Assembly (NCBI RefSeq): GCF_002846365.1
Contig: NZ_PJMW01000002.1
Coordinates: 3,286,001-3,350,000, forward strand
Length of the DNA: 64,000 nt
Direction: 5' to 3'
From: Nocardia fluminea
GTDB lineage: Bacteria; Actinomycetota; Actinomycetes; Mycobacteriales; Mycobacteriaceae
Of the stretch, positions 16,080 to 25,064 are shown piece after piece. A model generated the notes under the pieces. That model ran no database searches. It was given only the letters and a program-made list of their open reading frames with translations, and was not told the DNA's origin. Position 1 is the stretch's first letter; each line of letters opens with the position of its first letter. The position numbers and the translations under genes were made by a program.

Positions 16080-17779
16080 GGCGCGACACCGCTCACGGGG
16101 GAGTCGGCGACGGCAGCGCCATTGCTGCCGTTGCCGTTACCGGCGCCGTTGCCGGTCTTCCCGTTATCGGACGTCCCGTTGCCGTTCGCGCTCGGCAGGA
16201 GTCCGCTGGTGCTGCGACCGTCCCAGTTGAGCAGGTTGATCCGGCCCGACTTCTCCTCCGGCGCGGCCTGATTCACATCGGAGAGCGAGAACTTCTCGAC
16301 GACCTGATCGAACGCGGTCATGCCGGGTCCGCCGTCGGTGTCGAGACTGCATCCGGTGGCCAGCGAGTCCAGTTCGTGCGCCTTGGACGTCGCGCCCATC
16401 GGGATCACGTACCGGTGCTCGTACTTGGCGATGGCGAGCAGCCGGTACATGGCTTCGATCTCCTCGGGCTCGAGCCCGATCGACGGCGCGATATCGGCCT
16501 CGGGTTCCTCGCCGAGGTTGACCGACCGCATGAACGCCCGCATTCCGGCCAGCCGTTGCAGCGACGAGCGCACCGGGCCGATCTCAGCGGCGGTGAACAG
16601 CTCGGCCAGGTACTCGATCGGGATGCGCAGGGCGTCGATCGCGCCGAACAGATTGCGCGCGTCCTCCCCGTCGTGGCCGGTCTCGGTGAGCACATCCACC
16701 ACCGGCGACAGCGGCGGCACGTACCAGACCATCGGCATCGTGCGGTATTCCGGGTGCAGCGGCAGCGCCAGCTGGTAGTCGACGATCAGCTTGTAGACCG
16801 GTGAATCCTGGGCGGCCTGAATCCATTCCGGCGAGATCCCGGCCTTCTCGGCCTCGGCGATCACGCGCTCGTCGTGCGGGTTGAGGAACACGCCGAGCTG
16901 CGAGGTGTAGAGGTCCTGCGGGTCGGTGACCTGGGCGGCTTCGAGCACCGCGTCGGCGTCGTAGAGCATCACGCCGATGTAGCGCAGCCGTCCCACACAG
17001 GTTTCCGAGCACACGGTCGGGATGCCGACCTCCACGCGCGGGTAGCAGAAGGTGCACTTCTCCGCCTTGCCCGTCTTGTGGTTGAAGTAGATCTTCTTGT
17101 ACGGGCAGCCGGTGATGCACTGACGCCAACCACGGCACTTGTCCTGGTCGACGAGCACGATGCCGTCTTCCTCGCGCTTGTAGATCGCGCCGGAGGGGCA
17201 CGACGCGGCGCAGGAGGGGTTCAAGCAGTGCTCGCAGATGCGCGGCAGGTAGAACATGAAGGTCTCTTCGAACTCCAGTTTCACCTTGGTCTCGAGCTTG
17301 CCGAGGATGGGGTCCTTGCCGACCTGCTCTGGGCCAGAACCCAGATCGTCGTCCCAGTTCGCGCCCCAGGTGACCTTGGTGTCCTCGCCGGTGATCAGCG
17401 ACTTGGGCCGCGCCACCGGGGTGGTGTCCATGGGCGGCGACGACAGCAGGTTGTCGTAGTCGTAGCTCCACGGTTCGTAGTAGTCGGCGACCGTGGGCAG
17501 GTCCGGGTTGGCGAAGATGTTCATCAGGCGCTTGAACCGCGAGCCCGACTTCAGGGTCAGCTTGCCGCGCTTGTTGAGCGTCCAGCCACCCTTCCACTTC
17601 TCCTGGTCCTCGTACTGGCGCGGATAACCCTGTCCGGGACGGGTTTCCACATTGTTGAACCAGACGTACTCGGTGCCGCCCCGGTTGGTCCAGGCCTGCT
17701 TGCAGGTGACCGAGCAGGTGTGGCAGCCGATGCACTTGTCCAGGTTCATGACCATGGCGAGCTGTGCCATTACGCGCAT
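16076..17779 (-). CDS. narH: Respiratory nitrate reductase beta subunit (iron-sulfur)
   Basis: A 567-residue electron-transfer subunit. The cysteine groups CIGCHTCSVTC, CEHCLNPSCAASC, CRGWRQCITGC and CTFCYPRVEVGIPTVCSETC hold three 4Fe-4S clusters and one 3Fe-4S cluster (Trp in the third group, as in other NarH). It carries electrons from NarI to NarG on the inner face of the membrane. ATG 17779 begins one base after the narG stop, with GGAG just upstream. The C-terminal 40 residues are Asn/Gly-rich and low in complexity (NGNGTSDNGKTGNGAGNG), probably a disordered tail. Confidence 0.94.
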   Translation of the reverse strand: MRVMAQLAMVMNLDKCIGCHTCSVTCKQAWTNRGGTEYVWFNNVETRPGQGYPRQYEDQEKWKGGWTLNKRGKLTLKSGSRFKRLMNIFANPDLPTVADYYEPWSYDYDNLLSSPPMDTTPVARPKSLITGEDTKVTWGANWDDDLGSGPEQVGKDPILGKLETKVKLEFEETFMFYLPRICEHCLNPSCAASCPSGAIYKREEDGIVLVDQDKCRGWRQCITGCPYKKIYFNHKTGKAEKCTFCYPRVEVGIPTVCSETCVGRLRYIGVMLYDADAVLEAAQVTDPQDLYTSQLGVFLNPHDERVIAEAEKAGISPEWIQAAQDSPVYKLIVDYQLALPLHPEYRTMPMVWYVPPLSPVVDVLTETGHDGEDARNLFGAIDALRIPIEYLAELFTAAEIGPVRSSLQRLAGMRAFMRSVNLGEEPEADIAPSIGLEPEEIEAMYRLLAIAKYEHRYVIPMGATSKAHELDSLATGCSLDTDGGPGMTAFDQVVEKFSLSDVNQAAPEEKSGRINLLNWDGRSTSGLLPSANGNGTSDNGKTGNGAGNGNGSNGAAVADSPVSGVAP

Positions 17780-17780
17780 G

Positions 17781-20700
17781 TCAGTACTCCACGTTCTGGT
17801 TGCGGCGGCGAATGGTGGTGACTTCGTCACGCTGGTTACCGGTCGGGCCGTGGTAGTTGAGGGCGAAGGACTGCTGGGCGTAGCCGCCGATCAGGTGCGA
17901 GGGCTTGATCAGCACCCGGGTGAGCGCGTTGTGGATACCGCCGCGCTTGCCCTTGGCCTCCTTGGTGGTGTCCTCGGCGCCTTCGATGCGCGGCACGTCG
18001 ACCGCGCGGTCCTGGGCGTGGTACATGAAGACCGTGCCCTCGGGCATGCGGTGCGAGACGATGGCACGGGCCACGACCACACCGTTGCGGTTGATCGCCT
18101 CGATCCAGTCGTTGTCCGCGACACCGATCTTCTTGGCGTCGACATCCGACATCCAGATCGTCTGACCGCCGCGCGAGAGCGTGAGCATGTGCAGGTTGTC
18201 CTGGTAGGCCGAGTGGATGGACCACTTGGAGTGCGGGGTCAGGTAGCGCACCGTGAGGCCGTTGCCGCTCACATTGCCGATGCTCGGTTCCGCGAACAGC
18301 GCCGACATGTCGAGAGGTGGACGGAAGATCGGCAGCTGCTCGCCGAGTTCGATCATCCAGTCGTGGTCGAGGTAGAAGTGCTGGCGACCGGTGAGGGTGT
18401 GCCAGGGCTTGAGCCGCTCGACATTGATGGTGAACGGCGAGTACCGGCGTCCACCGGATTCCGAGCCCGACCATTCCGCCGAGGTGATCACCGGTACCGG
18501 ACGAGCCTGGGTGTCGGCGAAGGTGATCCGCTTGCCCTCGGCCTCTTTCGCGAGGTCGACCAGCTCGGTGCCGGTACGCCGCTCGAGCGCCTCGAACCCC
18601 TCGACCGCGAGGCGGCCGTTGGTGGTCCCCGACAACGACAGGATGGCCTCGGCGGCGTGGGTGTCCTTGGCCAGCGAGGGTCGGCCCGCGGCGATGCCGG
18701 AGACGATGGTGCCGTTCTGCCCGGCCAGATACGCCACTTCCTCCTCGGGGAAGGTGGTGACGCCCTTGGTCGTCAGACCGAGCTTCTCCACCAGCGGTCC
18801 GAGCGCGGCCAGCTTCTCCGCGATCTTGGTGTAGTCGCGTTCGATCTCCACGATCTTGGGCATGGTCTTGCCCGGAATCGGCTCGCACTCACCGGCTTTC
18901 CAGTCCAGCACCTTGCCGCCCGCTTGTGCCAGCGCATCGGGGGAGTCGTGCTGCAACGGCACCGCGACGATGTCCTTGCGGGTGCCGAGGTGCTTCTCGG
19001 CCAGCCAGGAGAAACCGCGCGCGATCCGGTGGAACGCCTCGAAGTCGGTCTTGGCCTCCCACGGCGGGGAGATGGCGGGGGAGAACGCGTGCACGAACGG
19101 GTGCATGTCGGTGGAGGACAGGTCATGCTTCTCGTACCAGGTGGCGGCGGGGAGCACGATGTCGGCGAACAGCGTGGTGCTGGTCATGCGGAAGTCCAGT
19201 GCGAGCAGCAGATCCAGCTTGCCCTCGGCGCCTTCCTCGCGCCATACCAGTTCCTGCGGGCGCACCCCGGTCGCGTCGGTGGTCTGCAGGTTGGAGCCAC
19301 AGCCGAGCAGATGCTTCTGGAAGTACTCGTTGCCCTTGCCCGAGGAGCCGAGCAGGTTCGCGCGCCACACGGTGAGCACGCGCGGGAAGTTCTCGGGGGC
19401 GTCCGGGTCTTCGCAGGCGAAGCGCAGGTCGCCGGACTTCAAACCGTCGACGACGTGCTCGGCCGGGGTCTTGCCGGCTTCGGCGGCCTCGTCGGCCAGA
19501 TCCAGGGGGTTGCGGTTGAACGTGGGGTAGCTGGGCATCCAGCCGAGCCGGCTCGCCAGGGCGATGTTGTCGGCGGCGGTGCGCCCGGCGAACTTGCCCT
19601 TGCCCAGCGGCGACGCGAACGAGTCCGAGGTGAACGGGTCGTAGCGCCACTGATCGTTGGTGAGGTACCAGAACACGGTGCCCTGCATCTGACGCGGCGG
19701 CCGCTGCCAGTCCGACGCGGAGGCCAAGGTGGCCCACCCGGTGACGGGACGGCACTTCTCCTGGCCGACATAGTGGGCCCAGCCACCACCGTTCTTGCCC
19801 TGGCAGCCGGTGAGCAGCGTCAGGGTGAAGAAGGCGCGGTAGATCTGATCGGAGTGGAACCAGTGATTGGTGCCCGCGCCCATCAGGATCATCGAGCGAC
19901 CGCCGGAACGTTCCGCGTTGTCGGCGAATTCGCGTCCGATCCGGGCAGCCTGCACGGCGGGAACGCCGGTGATGGCCTCCTGCCAGGCCGGGGTGTACGG
20001 CGAGTCGGCGTCGTCGTAGCCCTTGGCCCACTCGCCGGGCAGGCCCTCGCGGCCCACACCGTACTGGGCGAGCAGCAGGTCGAAGACCGTGGTGACGCGC
20101 TTGCCCGCCACGATCTTCGTCGGCACACCACGGAGGATCGACCCGGCGACGTCGGTGTCGAAACGCGGCAGCGCGATGGTGGCCGGCGCGTCGCCGGAGT
20201 GACCGAGCAGGGTGAGCAGCGGGTCGACACCCTCGAGGTCGAGGTTCCACTTGCCCGCGTCGCCCTCGCCGAAGCGGTGACCCAGCGAACCGTTGGGCAC
20301 CACCGGGTTTCCGGCCTGATCCAGCAGGACCGGCTTGTGCTCGACGCCTTCGCCGGTATGCCCGAGATCGGCGGCGGTGAGGAACTTGCCGGGAAGGGCA
20401 CCGTCCTGATCCGCCGCCTCGTCGAGGCAGATCAGGTACGGCAGATCGGTGAAGGACTTGATGTAGTCGGTGAACATCGGAGTCTGCTTCTCGATGAAGA
20501 ACTCCTTGAGCACCACGTGGCCCATCGACATCGCCAGCGCGGCATCGGTACCCGGGCGCGCGGCCACCCATTCGTCGGCGAACTTGGTGTTGTCGGCGTA
20601 GTCGGGGGAGACCACCACGACCTTCTGACCGCGGTAGCGCGCCTCGGTCATGTAGTGCGCGTCGGGGGTGCGGGTCACCGGAACGTTGGAGCCCCACATG

Positions 20701-21491
20701 ATGAGGTAGCCCGCGTCGAACCAGTCGGCCGACTCCGGCACGTCGGTCTGGTCACCGAACACCTGCGGCGAGGCCACCGGCAGGTCGGCGTACCAGTCGT
20801 AGAACGAGAGCATGTAGCCGCCGATCAGCGACACGAAGCGCGCGCCGGTGGCATGGCTGACCATCGACATCGCCGGGATCGGCGAGAAGCCGGCCACCCG
20901 GTCGGGGCCGTACTGCTTGATCGTGTAAACATGCGCGGCGGCGGCGATCTCGGCGGCTTCCCACCATTCGGCGCGGACGAACCCGCCCTTACCGCGGGCC
21001 ATCTTGTAGGCCTTGGCCTTGACCGGGTCCTCGACGATGGACTCCCACGCCAGCACCGGGTCCTTGAGCTCGGCTTTGGCCTTGCGGTACAGGTCGAGCA
21101 GCGTGCCACGCACATACGGGTAGCGCACGCGGGCCGGGGAGTAGGTGTACCAGGAGAAGGACGCGCCACGGGGACAGCCGCGCGGCTCGTACTCGGGCTT
21201 GTCCGAGCCCACCGAGGGGTAGTCGGTCTGCTGGGACTCCCAGGTGATCACGCCGTCCTTGACGTAGATCTTCCAGGAGCACGAGCCGGTGCAGTTCACG
21301 CCGTGGGTGGAGCGCACCACCTTGTCGTGCGACCAGCGGTCGCGGTAGAACTCGTCGGCATCGCGGCCACCGACCTTGTAGATGGACCGGTTGTCGGGCG
21401 AGACCTCGCCCCGCTGGAAATACTTACCGAGGTTCAGCAATGTGTCGCCGAAATCGGCGGGCGACGGACCTTGCGTGCGCGAATTAACCAC
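17781..21491 (-). CDS. narG: Respiratory nitrate reductase alpha subunit (molybdoenzyme)
   Basis: A 1236-residue catalytic subunit that reduces nitrate to nitrite with a bis-MGD molybdenum cofactor. The N-terminal part has DRWSHDKVVRSTHGVNCTGSC, whose His/Cys residues bind the FS0 cluster, followed by PRGCPRGASFSWY. The Mo-ligand region is in MLSFYDWYADLP, and SHATGARFVSLIGG and LMGAGTNHWFHSDQ are intact. Length matches mycobacterial NarG (about 1230). GTG 21491 was chosen because GAAGGGGGC precedes it. No twin-arginine signal is present, so the complex faces the cytoplasm. First gene of the interrupted narGHJI operon. Confidence 0.94.
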   Translation of the reverse strand: MVNSRTQGPSPADFGDTLLNLGKYFQRGEVSPDNRSIYKVGGRDADEFYRDRWSHDKVVRSTHGVNCTGSCSWKIYVKDGVITWESQQTDYPSVGSDKPEYEPRGCPRGASFSWYTYSPARVRYPYVRGTLLDLYRKAKAELKDPVLAWESIVEDPVKAKAYKMARGKGGFVRAEWWEAAEIAAAAHVYTIKQYGPDRVAGFSPIPAMSMVSHATGARFVSLIGGYMLSFYDWYADLPVASPQVFGDQTDVPESADWFDAGYLIMWGSNVPVTRTPDAHYMTEARYRGQKVVVVSPDYADNTKFADEWVAARPGTDAALAMSMGHVVLKEFFIEKQTPMFTDYIKSFTDLPYLICLDEAADQDGALPGKFLTAADLGHTGEGVEHKPVLLDQAGNPVVPNGSLGHRFGEGDAGKWNLDLEGVDPLLTLLGHSGDAPATIALPRFDTDVAGSILRGVPTKIVAGKRVTTVFDLLLAQYGVGREGLPGEWAKGYDDADSPYTPAWQEAITGVPAVQAARIGREFADNAERSGGRSMILMGAGTNHWFHSDQIYRAFFTLTLLTGCQGKNGGGWAHYVGQEKCRPVTGWATLASASDWQRPPRQMQGTVFWYLTNDQWRYDPFTSDSFASPLGKGKFAGRTAADNIALASRLGWMPSYPTFNRNPLDLADEAAEAGKTPAEHVVDGLKSGDLRFACEDPDAPENFPRVLTVWRANLLGSSGKGNEYFQKHLLGCGSNLQTTDATGVRPQELVWREEGAEGKLDLLLALDFRMTSTTLFADIVLPAATWYEKHDLSSTDMHPFVHAFSPAISPPWEAKTDFEAFHRIARGFSWLAEKHLGTRKDIVAVPLQHDSPDALAQAGGKVLDWKAGECEPIPGKTMPKIVEIERDYTKIAEKLAALGPLVEKLGLTTKGVTTFPEEEVAYLAGQNGTIVSGIAAGRPSLAKDTHAAEAILSLSGTTNGRLAVEGFEALERRTGTELVDLAKEAEGKRITFADTQARPVPVITSAEWSGSESGGRRYSPFTINVERLKPWHTLTGRQHFYLDHDWMIELGEQLPIFRPPLDMSALFAEPSIGNVSGNGLTVRYLTPHSKWSIHSAYQDNLHMLTLSRGGQTIWMSDVDAKKIGVADNDWIEAINRNGVVVARAIVSHRMPEGTVFMYHAQDRAVDVPRIEGAEDTTKEAKGKRGGIHNALTRVLIKPSHLIGGYAQQSFALNYHGPTGNQRDEVTTIRRRNQNVEY

Positions 21492-22219
21492 GACGCCCCC
21501 TTCGAGCTGTGAAAACGGGCTGTTGGGGAAACTGTAAGGAGGCGGCCTCCTTCGGCAAAACGAACTTTTCACATCCGGATTCGGGCCTCGGTGAGCTGTG
21601 AGGTCGGCGAAATGTCATGGTCACGGGACGGGTGCGCGACGACGTGCCCGATCGGGGGCTCACCAGGGTGAACGAGCCGCGAGCTGGCCGAACGCGGTGC
21701 ACGGCGGGAGCTTCGGCGGGTCGGCGGTGATGCTTCGGAAACGACTGGTTCTCCCGCGGTTTACATTTGTTTACACACCCGGTGTGCCCGCTGAACAGCG
21801 CTGATGTGACGCCACACACAGCTACGGTCGGGTTGAGCCCCGCATCGGCTCCTGGCTCGAGTCGACCGGCGGCAGCGGGATCCACTCACGCCGGACGACC
21901 GCCGTGCTCGGGTCGGGAGCGTTCCGGGTGGATCCACGGCCGGTGACGGGCCGGCGGCGAGGGTGTCCGATGCGGGTGGGGATCGCGAGGGGAGTGGCCG
22001 GGCGATGCGGAATCTTATAGCACTGCTGAACGGAACGAATTGGAATCCTTTTAATTCGGTCCAGCACACCACTTCTCGTGACCACGCACACAGTTGCCCA
22101 GCGGTAACTACCCAAAAGATGTGCCGCCAATATAAAGAAACGGCATCTTTTCCGGTCGGTGCTTGGCTACAGGTTGAATAGTCATCCAGGATGAGCCCGT
22201 GCAGACAGGGAGGGTTGGG
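21492..22219. other. Long intergenic region between narG and the XRE regulator
   Basis: I see no convincing gene here. Besides the narG promoter palindrome it holds two TTTACA repeats spaced ten bases apart (21760-21775), a CGCTG/CAGCG hairpin near 21789-21800, a GTTGCC/GGTAAC inverted pair near 22094 and an A/T-rich stretch (22010-22160) with an imperfect AAAGATG...CATCTTT inverted repeat. It probably carries promoters and operators for both divergent genes. Confidence 0.5.
21531..21558 (-). promoter_or_regulatory. Candidate narG promoter with palindromic spacer
   Basis: On the minus strand: TTGCCG (21558-21553), a 16-base spacer, then TACAGT (21536-21531), about 40 bases before the narG start. 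The perfect 17-base palindrome AAGGAGGC-G-GCCTCCTT (21536-21552) fills the spacer. A regulator bound there would control nar expression. Box quality is moderate. Confidence 0.4.
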
Positions 22220-23011
22220 GTGATACCGAAGCCATCGTTCGACGGGCCTGACGGGCCGCCGAAACCGCCGACGCTCGGCGGGTTGCTGCGGCGACTTCGC
22301 GACGATCGGCGGATTTCGAGGGAGAAACTCGCCTTCGCGGCGGGGGTCAGCTCCAGCTACATCACGCATTTGGAGAGCGGGGACCGGGATCGGCCGACCC
22401 ACGCGGTGATCGAGGCGCTCGTGCGCTACCTCGACCGGATCGCGCCGGTGACCGATATCGAACGCAGGCACCTTTTCGATCTTGCCGGGCTCGCCCCGGT
22501 CGACAATCCGACAGTCGAGGATCTGCGCGCGGAGATCAGCACCGAGATGCGCCGGACACTGGCACTGCAGGAACCCGATCTCGCGGCCTATGTCGATACG
22601 CGCTGGAACGTGCTCGCGGCCAACGAATCCTACGACCGCGCGTTCCCCGGACTGGTCGAGGACGTCAATATCCTGCGCTGGTTCTTCGGAAACCCGCTCT
22701 CGCGCAAAGTAATGGTCGAGTGGGAGACGGAATCCGCGCTCACCGTGCACTGGCTGCGCGGTCTCATCGGCCAGCAGGGCGGCGGAGACTGGGCTACCGA
22801 ATTGCTCGACGAATTGGCGCAGTATCGCGACTTCCGCCGCATCTGGGACGACGGCGACACCGTCTACGGCCGCGAGCACACCGCGATGCGGCTGTGCGAT
22901 CTGCACACCGGCGAGAACTACACCGTCGACGTCCAGCTGTTCCGGCTCGACTCCGTCGCCTACCCCGGCCGCATCCAGTACTACCTGGGCGTTCGCGGTC
23001 CCGACCGCTAG
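22220..23011 (+). CDS. XRE-family regulator with MmyB-like ligand-binding domain
   Basis: A 263-residue regulator. The N-terminal helix-turn-helix (about residues 18-80) includes LRRLRDDRRISREKLAFAAG and SSSYITHLESGDRDRP. The C-terminal part (about 110-260) matches the MmyB-like ligand-binding domain: TLALQEPDLAAYVDTRWNVLAANESY, NILRWFF, then VQLFRLDSVAYPGRIQYYLG. GTG 22220 is preceded by GGGAGGGTTGGG, better than GTG 22199. Such regulators often control a divergent enzyme gene. The divergent neighbour here is narG, 730 bases away. It ends convergently with the hydrolase, sharing a CTAG. Confidence 0.85.
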   Translation: MIPKPSFDGPDGPPKPPTLGGLLRRLRDDRRISREKLAFAAGVSSSYITHLESGDRDRPTHAVIEALVRYLDRIAPVTDIERRHLFDLAGLAPVDNPTVEDLRAEISTEMRRTLALQEPDLAAYVDTRWNVLAANESYDRAFPGLVEDVNILRWFFGNPLSRKVMVEWETESALTVHWLRGLIGQQGGGDWATELLDELAQYRDFRRIWDDGDTVYGREHTAMRLCDLHTGENYTVDVQLFRLDSVAYPGRIQYYLGVRGPDR

Positions 23012-23841
23012 ATCCCGGCGACCGCCACCGGCTCGACGGTGTACGGCGTGCAGGCCGTCACCAGCGCGGCCAGCGCCGCGGCGACCTGCTCGGGATGGGT
23101 CAGCGCGCAGCCGTGGCCCGCGCCCGCGATCGTGCGCACCCCGCTCGCCCCCGGCAGCCCGTCGGCCAATCGCGCGCACTTGTCCGCGGTGCTGCTGTGG
23201 TCGTGTTCGCCACGCAATACGAGAGCGGGAACGGTGATCTCGCCGAGGCGCCCGCACACCGAGTCGCGACCGATCAGGCAATCGGCCGCCGGGCGGATCG
23301 CGGTGCGGTCGCCGGCGAGCCAGCGCGTGATCCAGGTCTGCCAGATCTGTGGGTCGGTGCCGCCGATCAATCGCGGCGCGAGGTCTTCGGCCAACGGCCG
23401 CAATGCGCCCGTGCCGCACCATTCGTCGAAGAAGTTCTCGTAATAGGTTTCGTCGTCTCTGGTGCACGCGTCGGCCTCGGTATCGAGCAGTGCCAGGCCG
23501 GTGACGCGTTCGGGCGCGAGCAATGCCATCCGCAATGCCGCGTAGCCACCCTGGCTCACGCCGCCGACAATCGCCTGTTCGATGCCGAGCGCGTCGAGTA
23601 CTCGCAGGCCGTCGGTGGCCAGATCCCAGTAATCGAAGCGGGGGTCGTGACCGTACCCGGTGCGGCCGTGGCCGCGGGCATCCCAGGCCACGACATTGAT
23701 ATCGGTGTGCGCCAAGACTTTCCGGATCGGATCGAACATGGATTCGTCCATGAGGAATCCATGGGCGAGCAGCAGTGCCGGACCGTGGGCGGCATCGGTG
23801 CGGAAATGGACGTTGACAGAATCGGAGTGCACGAAGGGCAT
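23008..23841 (-). CDS. Alpha/beta-fold hydrolase
   Basis: A 277-residue alpha/beta hydrolase. The oxyanion region is LLLAHGFLMDESMFDP, followed by VVAWDARGHGRTGYG. The nucleophile elbow is GGVSQGGYAAL (Ser), the acid is in LRGEHDHSS, and the His is in GAGHGCALTHPEQV. The triad is therefore complete. It probably cleaves a small ester, lactone or C-C bond. ATG 23841 was chosen over the very long upstream frame, which has no start signal and overlaps the divergent gene. The stop codon overlaps that of the XRE regulator. Confidence 0.88.
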   Translation of the reverse strand: MPFVHSDSVNVHFRTDAAHGPALLLAHGFLMDESMFDPIRKVLAHTDINVVAWDARGHGRTGYGHDPRFDYWDLATDGLRVLDALGIEQAIVGGVSQGGYAALRMALLAPERVTGLALLDTEADACTRDDETYYENFFDEWCGTGALRPLAEDLAPRLIGGTDPQIWQTWITRWLAGDRTAIRPAADCLIGRDSVCGRLGEITVPALVLRGEHDHSSTADKCARLADGLPGASGVRTIAGAGHGCALTHPEQVAAALAALVTACTPYTVEPVAVAGI

Positions 23842-24057
23842 TGTCGAAACATACAAGCCGAACGGTCGATTTCGCCTGGTTGCGGACCGAATGCGGTATG
23901 CCCCTGCGGGGTATGGCCGGTCGTGTGAATTCACTGGCGAGTGTATGTACCTCACCGGGGACAAATATTTGTGCGCGCCCTGTGGACATGTCTGTTCATG
24001 ACCGATTGGATAGGGGGCGTACCGATATTCGGCTCGAATCGGAAAATGGGGATTTTG
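23842..24057. promoter_or_regulatory. Divergent promoter region with short palindromes
   Basis: Between the divergent hydrolase and unrecognised genes lie the perfect palindromes GTGAATTCAC (23925-23934), ACAAATATTTGT (23961-23972) and GACATGTC (23985-23992). The A/T-rich ACAAATATTTGT stands out in this GC-rich DNA and is a candidate operator. A short reading frame (23945-24001) encodes an 18-residue peptide ending CAPCGHVCS. Its start lacks promoter or ribosome signals, so it is not called a gene. Confidence 0.4.
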
Positions 24058-24957
24058 ATGAGGGTGACGGAGCACGGGCTGGACGCTCATATAAGTCTGG
24101 CCGCCGCGGGCGACAGTGTCTCGGCGACATTCGCGGTCTGCGACGCGGAGGGCAGGGCGATCTGGTACGGCCCGTTCATCGACGCCGACGCCGACCATCC
24201 GCGCGGCGATCAACTCGCGGCCACGATGGGAGCGGCGGGCCGCGCGATCTGGCTCGCGGGCCGAGCACGCGAGGACACCGGGGTCGACGAGGTGACGTTG
24301 CACCTCGCGGTCAGCGAGGAAGGACTCGACGCGATCACCCTGGCCTGCACCGCGTCGATGGCCGGGCTCGCCCTGGATCTGATAGTCACCGAGGACAATC
24401 CGGCACTGGACTGGTGCCAGGCGTTCGGCAGGCTCGATTGGTCGTCGGGCCCTTTGCTCGATCTCGTCGATCCGGAAGCGCCACCGAAGGTTCCAGCGCT
24501 GCGATCGATCGCGGGCGGCATGGACCAGCAGACCGAACCACAGGAAAGGCTCGTCATGCATGAACTCGCTCCGGATACCTCGACGGAACTGCGCTCGGCG
24601 CTGGAAGATCTGCTGCTCCACGACGCTGTCGGCATGGACGCCACCATGCGCCACGCCGTGGCCGCCGTCGTTCACCTCGTCGTCGACACCCCGCACGGGC
24701 CACCCGAGGACGCCGAAGAATTCCTCGGCCGCCTCGACGCCTCCTGGCTGGTCGCGGCCTGGCTCGGCCACGACACCGAACTCTCCCTCATCGCCACCCT
24801 CGCCGCCGGCGAGATCCCGGCCCTGTCCTGGTGCGAACTGATGTTCACCACCACGCTGGCGCCGTGGTCGGCGAGCCCGGTCGCCGTGCATGCTCGCCGG
24901 GTGTTCGGAACCGTGCAGCGTGGGCCGCTGGGCGCGGTCCGGGCTCAGGTCGGCTGA
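24058..24957 (+). CDS. Hypothetical protein
   Basis: A 299-residue acidic protein rich in Ala, Asp, Leu and Thr, without signal peptide, membrane segment or recognisable motif. The N-terminal half (about 1-150) is beta-rich, with HISLAAAGDSVSATFAV. The C-terminal half (about 170-290) is helical, with LRSALEDLLLHDAVGMDATMRHAVAAVVHLVVD. ATG 24058 has GGGGA upstream; an ATG at 24046 (MGIL...) is a possible alternative. It is divergent from the alpha/beta hydrolase and convergent with the methionine-salvage genes. I do not recognise the family. Confidence 0.65.
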   Translation: MRVTEHGLDAHISLAAAGDSVSATFAVCDAEGRAIWYGPFIDADADHPRGDQLAATMGAAGRAIWLAGRAREDTGVDEVTLHLAVSEEGLDAITLACTASMAGLALDLIVTEDNPALDWCQAFGRLDWSSGPLLDLVDPEAPPKVPALRSIAGGMDQQTEPQERLVMHELAPDTSTELRSALEDLLLHDAVGMDATMRHAVAAVVHLVVDTPHGPPEDAEEFLGRLDASWLVAAWLGHDTELSLIATLAAGEIPALSWCELMFTTTLAPWSASPVAVHARRVFGTVQRGPLGAVRAQVG

Positions 24958-25064
24958 GAAGGCGCAAGGCAGCGCTCGACCTCGACGAGGCGATGACCAG
25001 TGCCGTCAACGCCCCAGGGATTCCGGATGCCAGTGCGCCGAGCGCGCAATTCATGGAAAGCAGA

